Shown one piece after another: positions 47,855 through 56,963 of a DNA stretch of 64,000 nucleotides (the first letter of the stretch is position 1; each line of letters starts with the position of its first letter). The notes below the pieces were generated by a model, which worked only from the letters and a program-made list of their open reading frames with translations, did not search any database and was not told where the DNA came from. The DNA is taken from contig NZ_FONP01000007.1 of the NCBI RefSeq assembly GCF_900112955.1, positions 1-64,000 on the forward strand. Reading direction: 5' to 3'. This DNA is from Peptostreptococcus sp. D1. Lineage in GTDB: Bacteria; Bacillota; Clostridia; Peptostreptococcales; Peptostreptococcaceae. The position numbers were made by a program, and so were the translations under genes.

Positions 47855-49009
47855 TTAAATATAATTATTCAGATAACCAGAAAAAATAAGCATTCCGAAG
47901 CAAATAATATGGAAGGTTACAAAAATCTGTAAAAGCTGATAGTGCTTATTTTTTGCGTGCTTTTTATGAAGCTTGCTCGCCAAATAATCGTCTGTTAACG
48001 CCAATGCAATACCTTGATATACACCATAGGCAATATAGTACCATGTCAAGCCATGCCAAATTCCCATAGTAGTCATAGTTATCATTTGACCAATTCTATA
48101 AACATTTTTTTTCTTTTTTCTGTACTTCTTATTTTTTAGTGTGTTTAGTACAAATCTAGAAAATATGTAATCTCCAAACCACCTAGACAGGCTTATATGC
48201 CATCTAGTCCAAAACTCCTTCATGTCTTTACTCACAAATGGCTTATCGAAGTTTTCTGGAACCTTTACACCAAATAAATAGCCTGTTCCGATAGCCATAT
48301 TACTATACCCTGCAAAATCAAAAAATAGGTAAAGTGTGTAGCAATACATATACTGAACCAAGCTAAAAATACTGCCATCATTTGGAATTTCCTTTAACCA
48401 AGCTATGTAAATAAGAGATGCAAAGAAAAACTTATATGCCAATCCTACGACCATTTTCTTAGCACCGACCAGCAGGTAATCATTAATATATACATCCCTT
48501 GGGATTTCAGCATTGATCTCATCAATAAATTTTCTATACCTATCTATCGGTCCAGAGCTTAAGGTTGGAAAAAACAAAACAAAGTATAGAGTATCTGTGA
48601 GCTTTATTTCATCAATATTTCCATCATATATATCTATTATTATCTGAACTGTCTTAAAGGACATATACGATATTCCCACGAATCCAATAATTCCAAGAGC
48701 CGTAAAGCCAGATATCTTATTGAAAATAAGTGGTAAAAGCGATAATAAAACAAACAGCCTAAATCTCCATTTTTTATTTTTATCATTAGCCTTTAAGTAT
48801 ATCTTAATCAATACCATCTCCCAAAGAAGAAAAACTCCAATGGTAAGCATTTGATTCTCCATGCCTATAGTAAGGATAACCATAAAAATAGTCGCAAAAA
48901 AAGCATAATACTTGATTTTTATTTGCTTTATGCCCAATATAATAGCAGGCACAGAAATCAGAAGAAGGATATAAATATAAAAATAATCTTCATACTGTGA
49001 AATAGTCAT
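47855..49009 (-). CDS. dltB: D-alanyl transfer protein, MBOAT family
   Basis: This 384-residue polytopic MBOAT protein takes D-Ala from DltC across the membrane. It has about eleven helices, a cytoplasmic loop DRYRKFIDEI and the conserved His of GIWHGLTWYY. Its ATG (49009) follows the dltA stop (49010) immediately. Confidence 0.95.
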   Translation of the reverse strand: MTISQYEDYFYIYILLLISVPAIILGIKQIKIKYYAFFATIFMVILTIGMENQMLTIGVFLLWEMVLIKIYLKANDKNKKWRFRLFVLLSLLPLIFNKISGFTALGIIGFVGISYMSFKTVQIIIDIYDGNIDEIKLTDTLYFVLFFPTLSSGPIDRYRKFIDEINAEIPRDVYINDYLLVGAKKMVVGLAYKFFFASLIYIAWLKEIPNDGSIFSLVQYMYCYTLYLFFDFAGYSNMAIGTGYLFGVKVPENFDKPFVSKDMKEFWTRWHISLSRWFGDYIFSRFVLNTLKNKKYRKKKKNVYRIGQMITMTTMGIWHGLTWYYIAYGVYQGIALALTDDYLASKLHKKHAKNKHYQLLQIFVTFHIICFGMLIFSGYLNNYI

Positions 49010-50605
49010 CTATGCCTCCTCAGCTATATATAAATATAGCTTCTTTCTATCTATTTTTCCGTTCGTGTTCAAGGGCATTTCATCAATAAAATCAAAGGAT
49101 CTAGGCACCATATATTTTGGTATCAGCTTTGATAATTCACGCTTGATTTCTACAGTTTTCTTCAGCTTACTTTCCTTTATTCCTTTTTTTAACACTACAA
49201 TTGCCTTTAAATAAGAAACCTCGCCGTCCTTACTTATTGGAAGAACTACAGCACTTGAAATCTCATTTATTTTTCTTAGATTGTTTTCTATATCTTCAAT
49301 TTCAATTCTATATCCATTTAATTTAATCTGAAAATCTTTTCTTCCAAAAAACCTGATATTTCCATCATCATCTATAGCTCCAAGATCTCCAGTTTTATAT
49401 GCCCTTAGCCTTAACTTTTCATCTAGTGCCGAAGCTGGGCTCTTTGCTTTGAATATACTCTCAGCCTCAACGTAAAAGCTTTTATTAGTTATTTCTGAAT
49501 TTTTGTAATATCCCTTTGATACGGAAGGACCAACTATTACAATTTCTCCCTTTTCTCCTTTTGGAGCTTCCTTCATTTCATCATTTACTATTTTGATAAT
49601 GCTGTTTGGCATAGGAATTCCAACTGGCAGGCTTTTATTTGCATCGATATGCTTTCTATTTATAGAAACCTGACTAATTCCTACAGTGGCTTCAGTTGGA
49701 CCATATCCATTTATTAGCTTTATCCCTGGAAATCTATCAAGCAATTCTTTGGCAACAGGTACAGGCAATACCTCTCCTATAAATAGCATCGTTTCCAATT
49801 CAGGTAATAGCTCCTGTGAAAAAGTTTCATCATTCAAGCACATATTTGCAAAAGAAGGTGTTGAAACCCACACCTTAATATTTGATTTTTTTAGCTCAGC
49901 ATATAATTTCTTGAAATCCAAAATCAAGCTATTTGGAATTGAAAACAAGGTTGCACCAAAAATTATTCCAGGATACAAAGTCGAAACACTCAAATCAAAG
50001 GAATATGATGGTTGATCTAAAACCACCATCTCACTTCCATCTATACCTAGAACAGGCGAAATCCACTCAGAAAAGCTATCCAAATTATATGTACTGATTT
50101 GCACACCTTTTGGTTTACCTGTAGTTCCTGAAGTAAATAATATATATGAGTTTTCATCATTATCTACCCATTTTTCACGACTGACTTCAAAATCATAGGC
50201 ATTGCTCTTTTCCGTCATCAAATTCATCAATGTAGCTTTATCAACAATATCTACACTATTATAAACAGAGCTGTCTAACAAAATTTCTTTGTCAGAAAGA
50301 TTAAAAATAACCTCTGGCTGAACTGTTTCAATAATGTCCTTCATTCTCTGTGCAGGCGAGCTCGTATCAATTGGAACATATGCCTTCCCAGCTTTCAAAG
50401 AACCTATCATTGCAACTAATATCATGACATCCTTGTTGCCATATATAACCGTCGGTACATCCGAATTAAATTTCTCTATCAAATAATTCCCCAAAATGTT
50501 AGAATATTTTTCCACTTCAGCATAACTAATTGATTCCTTACCACAAATTACTGCCAATCTATCAGTCTTTGAATATCGCCTTACGCCCTCAACAATATTT
50601 AACAT
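49010..50605 (-). CDS. dltA: D-alanine--D-alanyl carrier protein ligase
   Basis: This 531-residue adenylating enzyme activates D-Ala and loads it on DltC. It has ILFTSGTTGKPKGVQ, the DQPSYSFDLSVS segment with the substrate Cys/Ser area, LINGYGPTEATVG, YKTGD and the C-terminal GKIDRKKL. It is a single A domain of typical length. Its relation to the NRPS-like protein at 11912 is only by fold. Confidence 0.96.
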   Translation of the reverse strand: MLNIVEGVRRYSKTDRLAVICGKESISYAEVEKYSNILGNYLIEKFNSDVPTVIYGNKDVMILVAMIGSLKAGKAYVPIDTSSPAQRMKDIIETVQPEVIFNLSDKEILLDSSVYNSVDIVDKATLMNLMTEKSNAYDFEVSREKWVDNDENSYILFTSGTTGKPKGVQISTYNLDSFSEWISPVLGIDGSEMVVLDQPSYSFDLSVSTLYPGIIFGATLFSIPNSLILDFKKLYAELKKSNIKVWVSTPSFANMCLNDETFSQELLPELETMLFIGEVLPVPVAKELLDRFPGIKLINGYGPTEATVGISQVSINRKHIDANKSLPVGIPMPNSIIKIVNDEMKEAPKGEKGEIVIVGPSVSKGYYKNSEITNKSFYVEAESIFKAKSPASALDEKLRLRAYKTGDLGAIDDDGNIRFFGRKDFQIKLNGYRIEIEDIENNLRKINEISSAVVLPISKDGEVSYLKAIVVLKKGIKESKLKKTVEIKRELSKLIPKYMVPRSFDFIDEMPLNTNGKIDRKKLYLYIAEEA

Positions 50606-50728
50606 AAAAAATCCCTCTCTTTATCATTAATAAATCATTTTACACTATTGCTACTAATAACTCATATATTTTTATAAAAATGTCATGGATAGCTTTATAC
50701 TAATATGCATAAAAGCTCAAGCTTTATT

Positions 50729-50917
50729 CTAAAATTCATTGTAAATAAATGACATTTCATTAAAAGGCAAAAATGCATAAGCCAATATACATAAAATAAT
50801 AGCTATTGAAATAGTTATTGAAAGCTTTGTATCCCTGTTTAGTTTTATATTATTCATAAAACGTCTATAAAAAGATATTTTACTACTCTTAATCACAGCT
50901 TTTTTTATATCATCCAT
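50729..50917 (-). CDS. dltX: DltX, small membrane protein of the dlt operon
   Basis: This 62-residue protein has one transmembrane helix (about 33-52) and ends in FIYNEF, the terminal motif of DltX. DltX is needed for teichoic acid D-alanylation in Firmicutes and its C-terminal peptide contacts the outer complex. It sits between dltD and dltA; AGGTG precedes the ATG. The N-terminus is cytoplasmic and basic. Confidence 0.9.
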   Translation of the reverse strand: MDDIKKAVIKSSKISFYRRFMNNIKLNRDTKLSITISIAIILCILAYAFLPFNEMSFIYNEF

Positions 50918-50973
50918 TTTTTCACCTCATTAAGTCAATATATTATTCACATACATTCTCTAATTATTAGGGG

Positions 50974-52170
50974 CTAATTTTTCCCCTCAAAAGCATTGTA
51001 TAATCTTTCGCAGATATCAACCCATCCCAAGGTGCCAATATGCATTACGTCACGAAGATAAAACTTAGATTTATCATACTGTGTCAAATCCATCAGCGAT
51101 ATATCATAATCTTTGCTTATAGCTCGTACCTTTGCATAGTATGCTTCCCTTTTTTCGGTCGTAATTCCTGTATAAGAATAAAATTCATCCATGGAAGGAG
51201 TCAATATTACTATCGGCTTTATTTTCAAATCTCTACAGGTCTTTAAAAATATATCAAGATCCTCATATTCAACTGATTTTGTCAAATCAACAGCTTTATA
51301 CTTGTTCAAAAAAAACTTATCCTTTCCAAATATATTTTTTTTGTAATACACCTTGTCAATATAAAGTCTCTTTCCACCAAGTAGATGATCTTTTTTTCCA
51401 ACTCTTTTTATCGCATCGTAATATGCTTTCCTACGCTCAAGCTTCCAATCGAAATATTTTCTTGTTAAGGAATGTTTATTTTTTTGAGAAGTCATCAACA
51501 GCTCCTTATATAGCAGACCCTTGTCTTTTAAATTGACCATAAATTTCTTAAAATTATAATACGGTTCAAAAACTATATTATTATGTTTTTTAATATAGTC
51601 AAGTGCATACTGTCTCTCTGATTGAAATTCACTACTTGATTTCAATAACGTAGTAACTCTTTTCGCATAAAGTATTTTTGTTTCATTGCTTATTTTTTTG
51701 TTGTCCATAAATCTATAGAACTGAACAGGTGAAAATCTCCCTTGAAAATGGCTATCTGTTACTCCACCTTTATCCATAAACCACTGCATCGATAAAAGAA
51801 GAACTATCTTTTTACTTGGATTATCCAAGCTCCCAAGTACCGTTGCATGCTGTAAATCTTGTGTGTACGCCTTTCCTATTGTAACAATTCCATTCTTTAT
51901 TTTTCCAGCATTAAAATAATAATCAGGATGCTGGCGAGTTGAATGACTCAGCTCAGAGGAACCAAACATTAAAATATTATCCTTATTACTCAAAAAATTA
52001 TTTGCAAAGTAGCCTTTATTCTTTACAACACTATCTGCATTGAACAGCATCGGATTCAAATCGTTATTTGACAGCATTCTCACAACCTCTTTTTCTAAAA
52101 ACCAATTTAGAGAAAATGCAAATATTACACCTATGACAATTGGAACAACAATATATTTTAATTTCTTCAT
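50974..52170 (-). CDS. dltD: D-alanyl-lipoteichoic acid acyltransferase DltD
   Basis: This 398-residue protein is anchored by an N-terminal helix (about 4-24). The SGNH-like body has NILMFGSSELSH with the catalytic Ser, the LLLSMQWF segment and the final DVMHIGTLGW with Asp and His. It completes transfer of D-Ala to teichoic acid outside the cell. It is the first gene of the operon, which is unusual: in Bacillus and Staphylococcus dltD is last. ATG 52170 has GGTGGGGG three bases upstream. Confidence 0.95.
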   Translation of the reverse strand: MKKLKYIVVPIVIGVIFAFSLNWFLEKEVVRMLSNNDLNPMLFNADSVVKNKGYFANNFLSNKDNILMFGSSELSHSTRQHPDYYFNAGKIKNGIVTIGKAYTQDLQHATVLGSLDNPSKKIVLLLSMQWFMDKGGVTDSHFQGRFSPVQFYRFMDNKKISNETKILYAKRVTTLLKSSSEFQSERQYALDYIKKHNNIVFEPYYNFKKFMVNLKDKGLLYKELLMTSQKNKHSLTRKYFDWKLERRKAYYDAIKRVGKKDHLLGGKRLYIDKVYYKKNIFGKDKFFLNKYKAVDLTKSVEYEDLDIFLKTCRDLKIKPIVILTPSMDEFYSYTGITTEKREAYYAKVRAISKDYDISLMDLTQYDKSKFYLRDVMHIGTLGWVDICERLYNAFEGKN

Positions 52171-52272
52171 AAACCCCCACCAAATATTACACAAAATTAT
52201 AGATATTACATAATATCAAAAAAAGCTTAACTATTTCTAGATTAACCGATATTACAGTCTAAAAAACAGCAT

Positions 52273-52319
52273 AAAAAAGCTCGAACACATCTTACAAAAT
52301 ACGAATGTTCGAACTTTTT
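52273..52319 (-). terminator. Terminator of the SH3-glucosaminidase gene
   Basis: Arms 52278-52287 and 52306-52315 (one G-T or mismatch), with T6 on the minus side. Confidence 0.8.
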
Positions 52320-52339
52320 ATATTAAATATAACAAAATA

Positions 52340-53896
52340 TTAATTATACTGCGGAATTATATATCTTAGAGCGCCTAAATTACTTGAATATTTTCCAATA
52401 TCTGCCATTTTATTGCCGATTGCTTTTGGCCATGAAATATCACTAGCATACTGATGCCAAGTGAATCCTATAGACCATTTCATCTCATACAATGTATTTT
52501 GATTGTATTGTGAATTGTGAATATATCTCTGTGATATCCATGTAGCCGCACCATCTATACCTGCCGCAACACTTGTCCAACCATTTTTGTATGCAGTTGC
52601 CGATCCTCCAGCAAGTGCATTTCCATCAACTGCACCTATTCCAAAAAAATTATATACAGTTTTACCATTATACTGAACACCTGATGCAAGCTTTGACGTA
52701 CCATATCCCGTCTCTAGCATTGAATGAGCAACAAGATAAAGCACATTAATATTGTTCTTTTTAGCGGCATTTATAAAGGCCTGTCCCTGATTATGGAATA
52801 CATTTCCACTCTTACAATACTTATTTAAATATGAATTAAGCTGGTCAACCGTCAAATCATTACTGTATGAATCTAATGCCAAAAACTGCATCATTCCCGA
52901 GTAGCTAGTATGATTTTGTGGATTCATATAATAAGTCAATTCCTCAGCACTTGCTTTTCTCCAGCCACTAGAGCCATTTAAATTGAGCGCCTTTGAAGTC
53001 TGTAAATTGACATGACTACTCAAAGACATCCCCATATTTTTATAGCTAATACCACCTGCCACAGATGGTGTTGTATTTTCTTTTATATTATTGTCATCGA
53101 CAACCTCAACACTCGTATTGCCAAAATCAGCTGAAACATCTTCCGCTGATTCGATTACATCATTAGCTCTTTCTCCAGTATCCTCAAGATAATATGAAGA
53201 TACATATCCTGTCACACCATCAACACTAATCTTTGCCCATCCATTCCTCTCTGATACGAAATTTACCAGCTGACCTCTATTTAATGTCTTTACTCTTTCA
53301 CTAGTTATTTCAGAGGATTTTCTCATATTCAATTTATTTGAAATAACACGCTTTACAGCATAGGATGAATTTGATTCACCGCTTAGACTCACAGCTGTCG
53401 TACCAACGTCTTTCACTAGCCTAGATGAAACAAAGCCCACTTGTCCATTAAACTCAACTCTTGTCCAACCAACTGCTTCAGCAATAACCTTTAGCTTATC
53501 TCCCTTGTGAAGCACAGCCAAGATGCTACTATTTGTACTTGCTCCACTTCTCATATTCAATAGGTCATTAGCTACTTCCTTATATTTAGTCGTTTGCTGA
53601 GGAGAAGTCTTGACATTAGAGATCTCTTTCATATCTAGTGTCACAGCATTCTTTGCTACCCAACCATCTTTATTTCCTGATTTTATATTATACCAACCAT
53701 CCTTTTCAGATAATATCTCTACTTTATCACCTTTTTTTAACACAAATTTTACACTGTTATTTATACTAGGATTAACTCTTATATTTACAAATTCAAAATT
53801 TATCACGCCAGTTTGTCCTGAAGCTATGGCTGTAGCACCTACAAATGGTAATAACGCCAAAGCCGACATCGCCAATTTACTTTTCAAAAAATTCAT
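52340..53896 (-). CDS. Secreted SH3b autolysin with N-acetylglucosaminidase domain
   Basis: This 518-residue secreted wall hydrolase has a signal peptide (residues 1-28, MNFLKSKLAMSALALLPFVGATAIA). Three bacterial SH3 domains follow: about 30-88, 103-165 and 180-242, each with the VRVNPS/NMRSGAS/NMRKSS start and a GWxxI..dGKxGWV end. A linker rich in Val/Asp leads to a Glucosaminidase domain (about 295-518; LVAHSMLETGYGTSKLA with catalytic Glu, and NFFGIGAVDGN). It should cut GlcNAc-MurNAc bonds during growth or separation. AGGAGAT precedes the ATG. A WalR-like box and a good promoter lie upstream. Confidence 0.93.
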   Translation of the reverse strand: MNFLKSKLAMSALALLPFVGATAIASGQTGVINFEFVNIRVNPSINNSVKFVLKKGDKVEILSEKDGWYNIKSGNKDGWVAKNAVTLDMKEISNVKTSPQQTTKYKEVANDLLNMRSGASTNSSILAVLHKGDKLKVIAEAVGWTRVEFNGQVGFVSSRLVKDVGTTAVSLSGESNSSYAVKRVISNKLNMRKSSEITSERVKTLNRGQLVNFVSERNGWAKISVDGVTGYVSSYYLEDTGERANDVIESAEDVSADFGNTSVEVVDDNNIKENTTPSVAGGISYKNMGMSLSSHVNLQTSKALNLNGSSGWRKASAEELTYYMNPQNHTSYSGMMQFLALDSYSNDLTVDQLNSYLNKYCKSGNVFHNQGQAFINAAKKNNINVLYLVAHSMLETGYGTSKLASGVQYNGKTVYNFFGIGAVDGNALAGGSATAYKNGWTSVAAGIDGAATWISQRYIHNSQYNQNTLYEMKWSIGFTWHQYASDISWPKAIGNKMADIGKYSSNLGALRYIIPQYN

Positions 53897-53920
53897 CTCC
53901 TTTCGATTACTACTTATTAC

Positions 53921-53949
53921 AGTATATCAAACCTTTACAATTTTGTAAA
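53921..53949 (-). promoter_or_regulatory. Promoter of the autolysin gene
   Basis: On minus, TTTACA (53949-53944), 17 bases, TATACT (53926-53921), about 25 bases ahead of the ATG. Confidence 0.75.
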
Positions 53950-53964
53950 CATTAAATGTAATAA

Positions 53965-53981
53965 GTTACAAACAAGTAACA
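53965..53981 (-). promoter_or_regulatory. WalR-like box of the autolysin gene
   Basis: TGTTAC (53981-53976), TTGTT, TGTAAC (53970-53965): this fits TGTWAH-N5-TGTWAH exactly, 15 bases upstream of the -35. The remainder of 53897-54194 is AT-rich and empty. Confidence 0.7.
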
Positions 53982-54194
53982 TATTTTTTCTTCTATAATA
54001 CTACTGCTTTATTTGAATGATATCTTATATTATGTTATTCTATTAATATAAGATAAAGCATTTAATTCTATTTGATATTTTTGAATAAAATTTTTAAAAA
54101 CTTATACAGCTAATTTACAATATCACAATAAATTTACTATTATGTAATAAACTATAGAAGTATTTTTTATATGATAAAGAGGAGGATTTCTAAT

Positions 54195-54950
54195 ATGGTA
54201 AACACAATTGAAAAAGACAAGATAGCGAAATTAAAGAGAATTATCGTGGATAGCGATAATATTGTTTTCTTCGGAGGTGCTGGCGTATCAACAGAATCAA
54301 ATATTCCGGATTTTAGGAGCTCAAATGGACTTTTCAACAAATCCTTAAATAAGCATTTTACACCAGAACAGCTAGTTTCAAGAACATACTTCGAAAGATA
54401 TCCAGACGACTTTTTTGATTTTTATAAAAAGAATTTGATTTTTAAGGATGCTAGACCAAATCTAGCACATCATGCTTTGGCAAAGCTAGAAAAAATCGGT
54501 AAACTAAAGGCAATAATAACTCAAAATATTGATGGACTGCATCAGCTAGCTGGAAGTAAAAATGTATTTGAGCTTCATGGTAGTGTTCACTCCAATACAT
54601 GTACATTTTGCAGATCAAAGTATTCCTTGGAGGAATTTTTAGCACTTGAAGGTACTACTCCCAAATGCTCCGTTTGTGGAAATACAGTAAAGCCTGATGT
54701 AGTATTATATGAAGAATCACTTGATGACAGGGTTATTGCCGACTCGATAAAAATGATATCACAGGCTGATGCTTTAATTGTCGGTGGAACGTCACTCGTA
54801 GTCTATCCTGCTGCAGGTTTTTTGAATTATTTTAAGGGTAGAGAATTGGTTCTAATAAATAAAAGCTCTACAAATATGGATTCAATGGCAAGTCTTATAA
54901 TAAATGCTTCAATAGGAAAAATTTTATCGGAAATCGTAAATGAATTGTAA
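54195..54950 (+). CDS. NAD-dependent protein deacylase (sirtuin)
   Basis: This 251-residue Sir2 enzyme deacylates lysines with NAD. It has FGGAGVSTESNIPDFRS, TQNIDGLH, the catalytic His128 (ELHG) and the zinc ligands Cys136, 139, 158 and 161. ATG 54195 is nine bases after GAGGAGG, in preference to ATG 54171. It is a single gene at the left border of the mobile-element scar. Confidence 0.95.
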   Translation: MVNTIEKDKIAKLKRIIVDSDNIVFFGGAGVSTESNIPDFRSSNGLFNKSLNKHFTPEQLVSRTYFERYPDDFFDFYKKNLIFKDARPNLAHHALAKLEKIGKLKAIITQNIDGLHQLAGSKNVFELHGSVHSNTCTFCRSKYSLEEFLALEGTTPKCSVCGNTVKPDVVLYEESLDDRVIADSIKMISQADALIVGGTSLVVYPAAGFLNYFKGRELVLINKSSTNMDSMASLIINASIGKILSEIVNEL

Positions 54951-55144
54951 TTAACCTATACTGGTATTCATTGCAATAATCATTTGGCATTCATTACAAT
55001 AATTATTGAATTTGTGCTATTATACATATGCCTTTGGGAAGATTTGTCAAGGACACAAACAAAGTTTCTTTGACAAATTTATATCTTCTCTATTTCTTTC
55101 TTGATTAGCTTTAGTATTTTATTCATACCATATTAAGGCACCTT

Positions 55145-55291
55145 TTATAGATCTAACTCATTCCGTTTTATCTGTGATAGTCGCTTTTTTCTTTCTTCCT
55201 GTTTCTGCTGACTGATTAATTTTTTTATTTTGTTTTGTAACTGCTTGATTTCTTCTTCTGACATTAAGATTTTTTCATCTATATTTTTCAT
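55145..55291 (-). CDS. Small coiled-coil ORF, DUF3847-like fragment
   Basis: A 48-residue ORF: MKNIDEKILMSEEEIKQLQN, then KIKKLISQQKQEERKKRLSQ, then IKRNELDL. It is an N-terminal coiled coil ending in a basic stretch, like the start of DUF3847 proteins of Tn916/Tn4451-like elements, but the expected RTHRL...GG end is missing. An AGAGG site precedes the ATG by 10 bases. It is likely truncated. Confidence 0.45.
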   Translation of the reverse strand: MKNIDEKILMSEEEIKQLQNKIKKLISQQKQEERKKRLSQIKRNELDL

Positions 55292-55330
55292 TTTCTGTTT
55301 TCCTCTCTTTCTAATTTTGAGCAATAAAAA

Positions 55331-55360
55331 AAACAGTAAACCTTTTTTGATTTACTGTTT
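55331..55360. terminator. Terminator inside the mobile-element scar
   Basis: Perfect 10-bp arms (55331-55340, 55351-55360) with T runs on both sides; it closes the minus-strand pair. Confidence 0.85.
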
Positions 55361-55392
55361 TTTAACTAAAATAGTATATACTATTATTTTTA

Positions 55393-55719
55393 CTATACTC
55401 CTAATTGATCTCGCTTCAACTGGATTAATTTTTTAACTACTTCAATTGATACAGACCATTTTTTCTTTGTTACTTGAAAATAATTTCTTTCGATTTCTTT
55501 TTGAAGCTCTTCATCCGTAATACTATCTAGCTCTTTTAGATGAAATGTAAAAAATTTATCTATAGCTTTTTCTTCTTCAGGTTGCACTCGATATTTTATA
55601 AGCATTATTTCATATGTTTCTATTCCATACTTTGAACTTATATCATCTATTGCATTCATAATCCAAGATAGCTCTGTTAATACTTCTTCTTTAAAATTAT
55701 CTTTCATTAATCCAGCCAT
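55393..55719 (-). CDS. Unknown helical protein, partner of the small secreted protein
   Basis: A 108-residue protein from ATG 55719, with AAAGGG seven bases upstream. It is rich in helix-forming residues (VLTELSWIMNAIDDISSKYG; DEELQKEIERNYF) without membrane segments. Its start lies 11 bases after the stop of the secreted-protein gene and before a terminator, so the two form a unit. Size and all-helical character resemble immunity proteins of small bacteriocins (inference); I do not recognise the family. Confidence 0.6.
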   Translation of the reverse strand: MAGLMKDNFKEEVLTELSWIMNAIDDISSKYGIETYEIMLIKYRVQPEEEKAIDKFFTFHLKELDSITDEELQKEIERNYFQVTKKKWSVSIEVVKKLIQLKRDQLGV

Positions 55720-55730
55720 ATGCAATCCCT

Positions 55731-56039
55731 TTACAACATCCACTCTAGATCCATACGAATCCAAATTGCAGCTTGTCTTCCAACTATATGAGTTAATTGA
55801 TCTTGTACAGTTTGCCATACTAAATCATCACTATGACGCAACGCCCATTTTATCGCCGTTTTTCCCCTCTTTGTTCCAATACTCCTTAGTTCTATCGGTT
55901 CCTGTTTCGTTGATAAACCAACAATTTCGATATTCGTTGAATCAAAAGTTTCATTTGCATATACTAAATTAGCACCTATTCCTAAACAAAGCACAAGAGC
56001 TAGAAATGTGGCTGTTATTTTTTTCAAGCTTTCTTTCAT
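55731..56039 (-). CDS. Small secreted protein, bacteriocin-like
   Basis: A 102-residue protein with a Sec signal peptide (MKESLKKITATFLALVLCLG, cut after VYA near residue 28). The mature part has about 74 residues: NETFDSTNIEIVGLS, then a basic region (RSIGTKRGKTAIKWALRHSD) and a hydrophobic/Trp-rich end. It resembles Sec-exported streptococcal peptides with an ALRHSDD motif but is shorter, so an internal deletion is possible. AAGGAGG lies 11 bases before the ATG. Function is not established. Confidence 0.55.
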   Translation of the reverse strand: MKESLKKITATFLALVLCLGIGANLVYANETFDSTNIEIVGLSTKQEPIELRSIGTKRGKTAIKWALRHSDDLVWQTVQDQLTHIVGRQAAIWIRMDLEWML

Positions 56040-56194
56040 TCTATTTTAAGCCTCCTTCTTCAAATATTTTACTTAATTACACACTTTAATGACTGAATTT
56101 TTTCAATCTCCGTTTTTATACCTCTGAGGATTGCTGTCGTTCATAAATACCACCACTCTTAATCAAATATTACTATCAAACAACTTAACTGTTG

Positions 56195-56431
56195 CTAATT
56201 ACAATTACAGTACTGACACTTATATGTTTCTTTACCATCCAAATCAAACACTTGATAAATACATACTCCTAATTTTGTATCTATGCTATTTGCTACCTTC
56301 AATGATGGTGGTTCTGACTCTCCATTTTTTTCTATCAGGCTTATATACTGTCTTGTTATATCTAAACCATCAACCAATTCTTGCTGCGTTATTTTTTTCT
56401 CTTTCCGTATTTCTTTAATTCTATTTTTCAT
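56195..56431 (-). CDS. XRE-family transcriptional regulator
   Basis: A 78-residue HTH protein: IRKEKKITQQELVDGLDITRQYISLIEKNG, then PPSLKVANSIDTKLG and VFDLDG. It is like the small regulators of integrative elements, with a slightly altered second half. ATG 56431 is within the end of the recombinase fragment reading (56445), so the two are adjacent. Confidence 0.8.
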   Translation of the reverse strand: MKNRIKEIRKEKKITQQELVDGLDITRQYISLIEKNGESEPPSLKVANSIDTKLGVCIYQVFDLDGKETYKCQYCNCN

Positions 56432-56444
56432 ATCATAAACACTC

Positions 56445-56873
56445 TCATTTCGTTTTTTTAAAGTATACCTCTTCAGCAATATAATTACAAGTATTTATTG
56501 CTTTTTTATTATGTAGTACTTGACAGTTGCCTATAAAGTTAAAGCACACATAGACTTGTTGTTTTCTGTCTTTTCCTTTTCTTCCTCCTGTTGCTTCATG
56601 GACTACAGCTTTTTCTATATACTCATTTATCATCGGGACTGTCAATTCTTCAATATCTGTATATTTTTCTATCATTTTTAAGAATTTATCGGTGTCAACC
56701 TTTCTTTGATAATAGCTTAGCTTTCCTCCACAATCTGAACAAATTAAAAGTCCTGTAAATGGATGGGAGGTTGTCCCGATTACTCCATCATCGGTATAGT
56801 GTTTTATTATTTTCTCTGTCTTTATGAGGTCAATCCTTTTAGAACGAAAAACTTGGAATTTAAATAAAATCAA
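56445..56873 (-). pseudogene. C-terminal fragment of a large serine recombinase
   Basis: About 130 residues: HPFTGLLICSDCGGKL is the start of a recombinase zinc-ribbon, and FLKMIEKYTDIEELTVPM, EKAVVHEATGG and QVYVCFNFIG are the DUF4368 region of TndX/TnpX-type recombinases. The catalytic resolvase domain with its Ser and the recombinase helix are absent, and the ORF start is arbitrary. It is an inactive remnant. Confidence 0.85.
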
Positions 56874-56908
56874 AAAATAGAATAAAAAAATAGTAAAATA
56901 ATAAAAAA

Positions 56909-56963
56909 ATACAATAAGAAACGTCTATCGAAATTATCTGTCAGTAGATGCTTCTTATTGTAT
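56909..56963 (-). terminator. Terminator of marR
   Basis: Arms 56909-56920 and 56952-56963 plus an inner TCTA/TAGA pair, then TTTTTTTATT on the minus strand. The rest of 56874-57116 is AT-rich and empty. Confidence 0.85.

Larger units (their letters stand above)
55145..56873. mobile_element. Scar of an integrative element
   Basis: A DUF3847-like fragment, a small secreted protein with partner, an XRE regulator and the C-terminal part of a large serine recombinase form a 1.7 kb block between sir2 and marR, with many small partial genes. The relaxase, the replication genes and the recombinase N-terminus are absent. No flanking repeats could be identified. Confidence 0.6.

Noticed and set aside
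55030-55082. Long inverted repeat TTTGTCAA...TTTGACAAA as an element end
   Set aside because: It may be a weak sir2 terminator or part of the scar; no matching copy at the other border was found.
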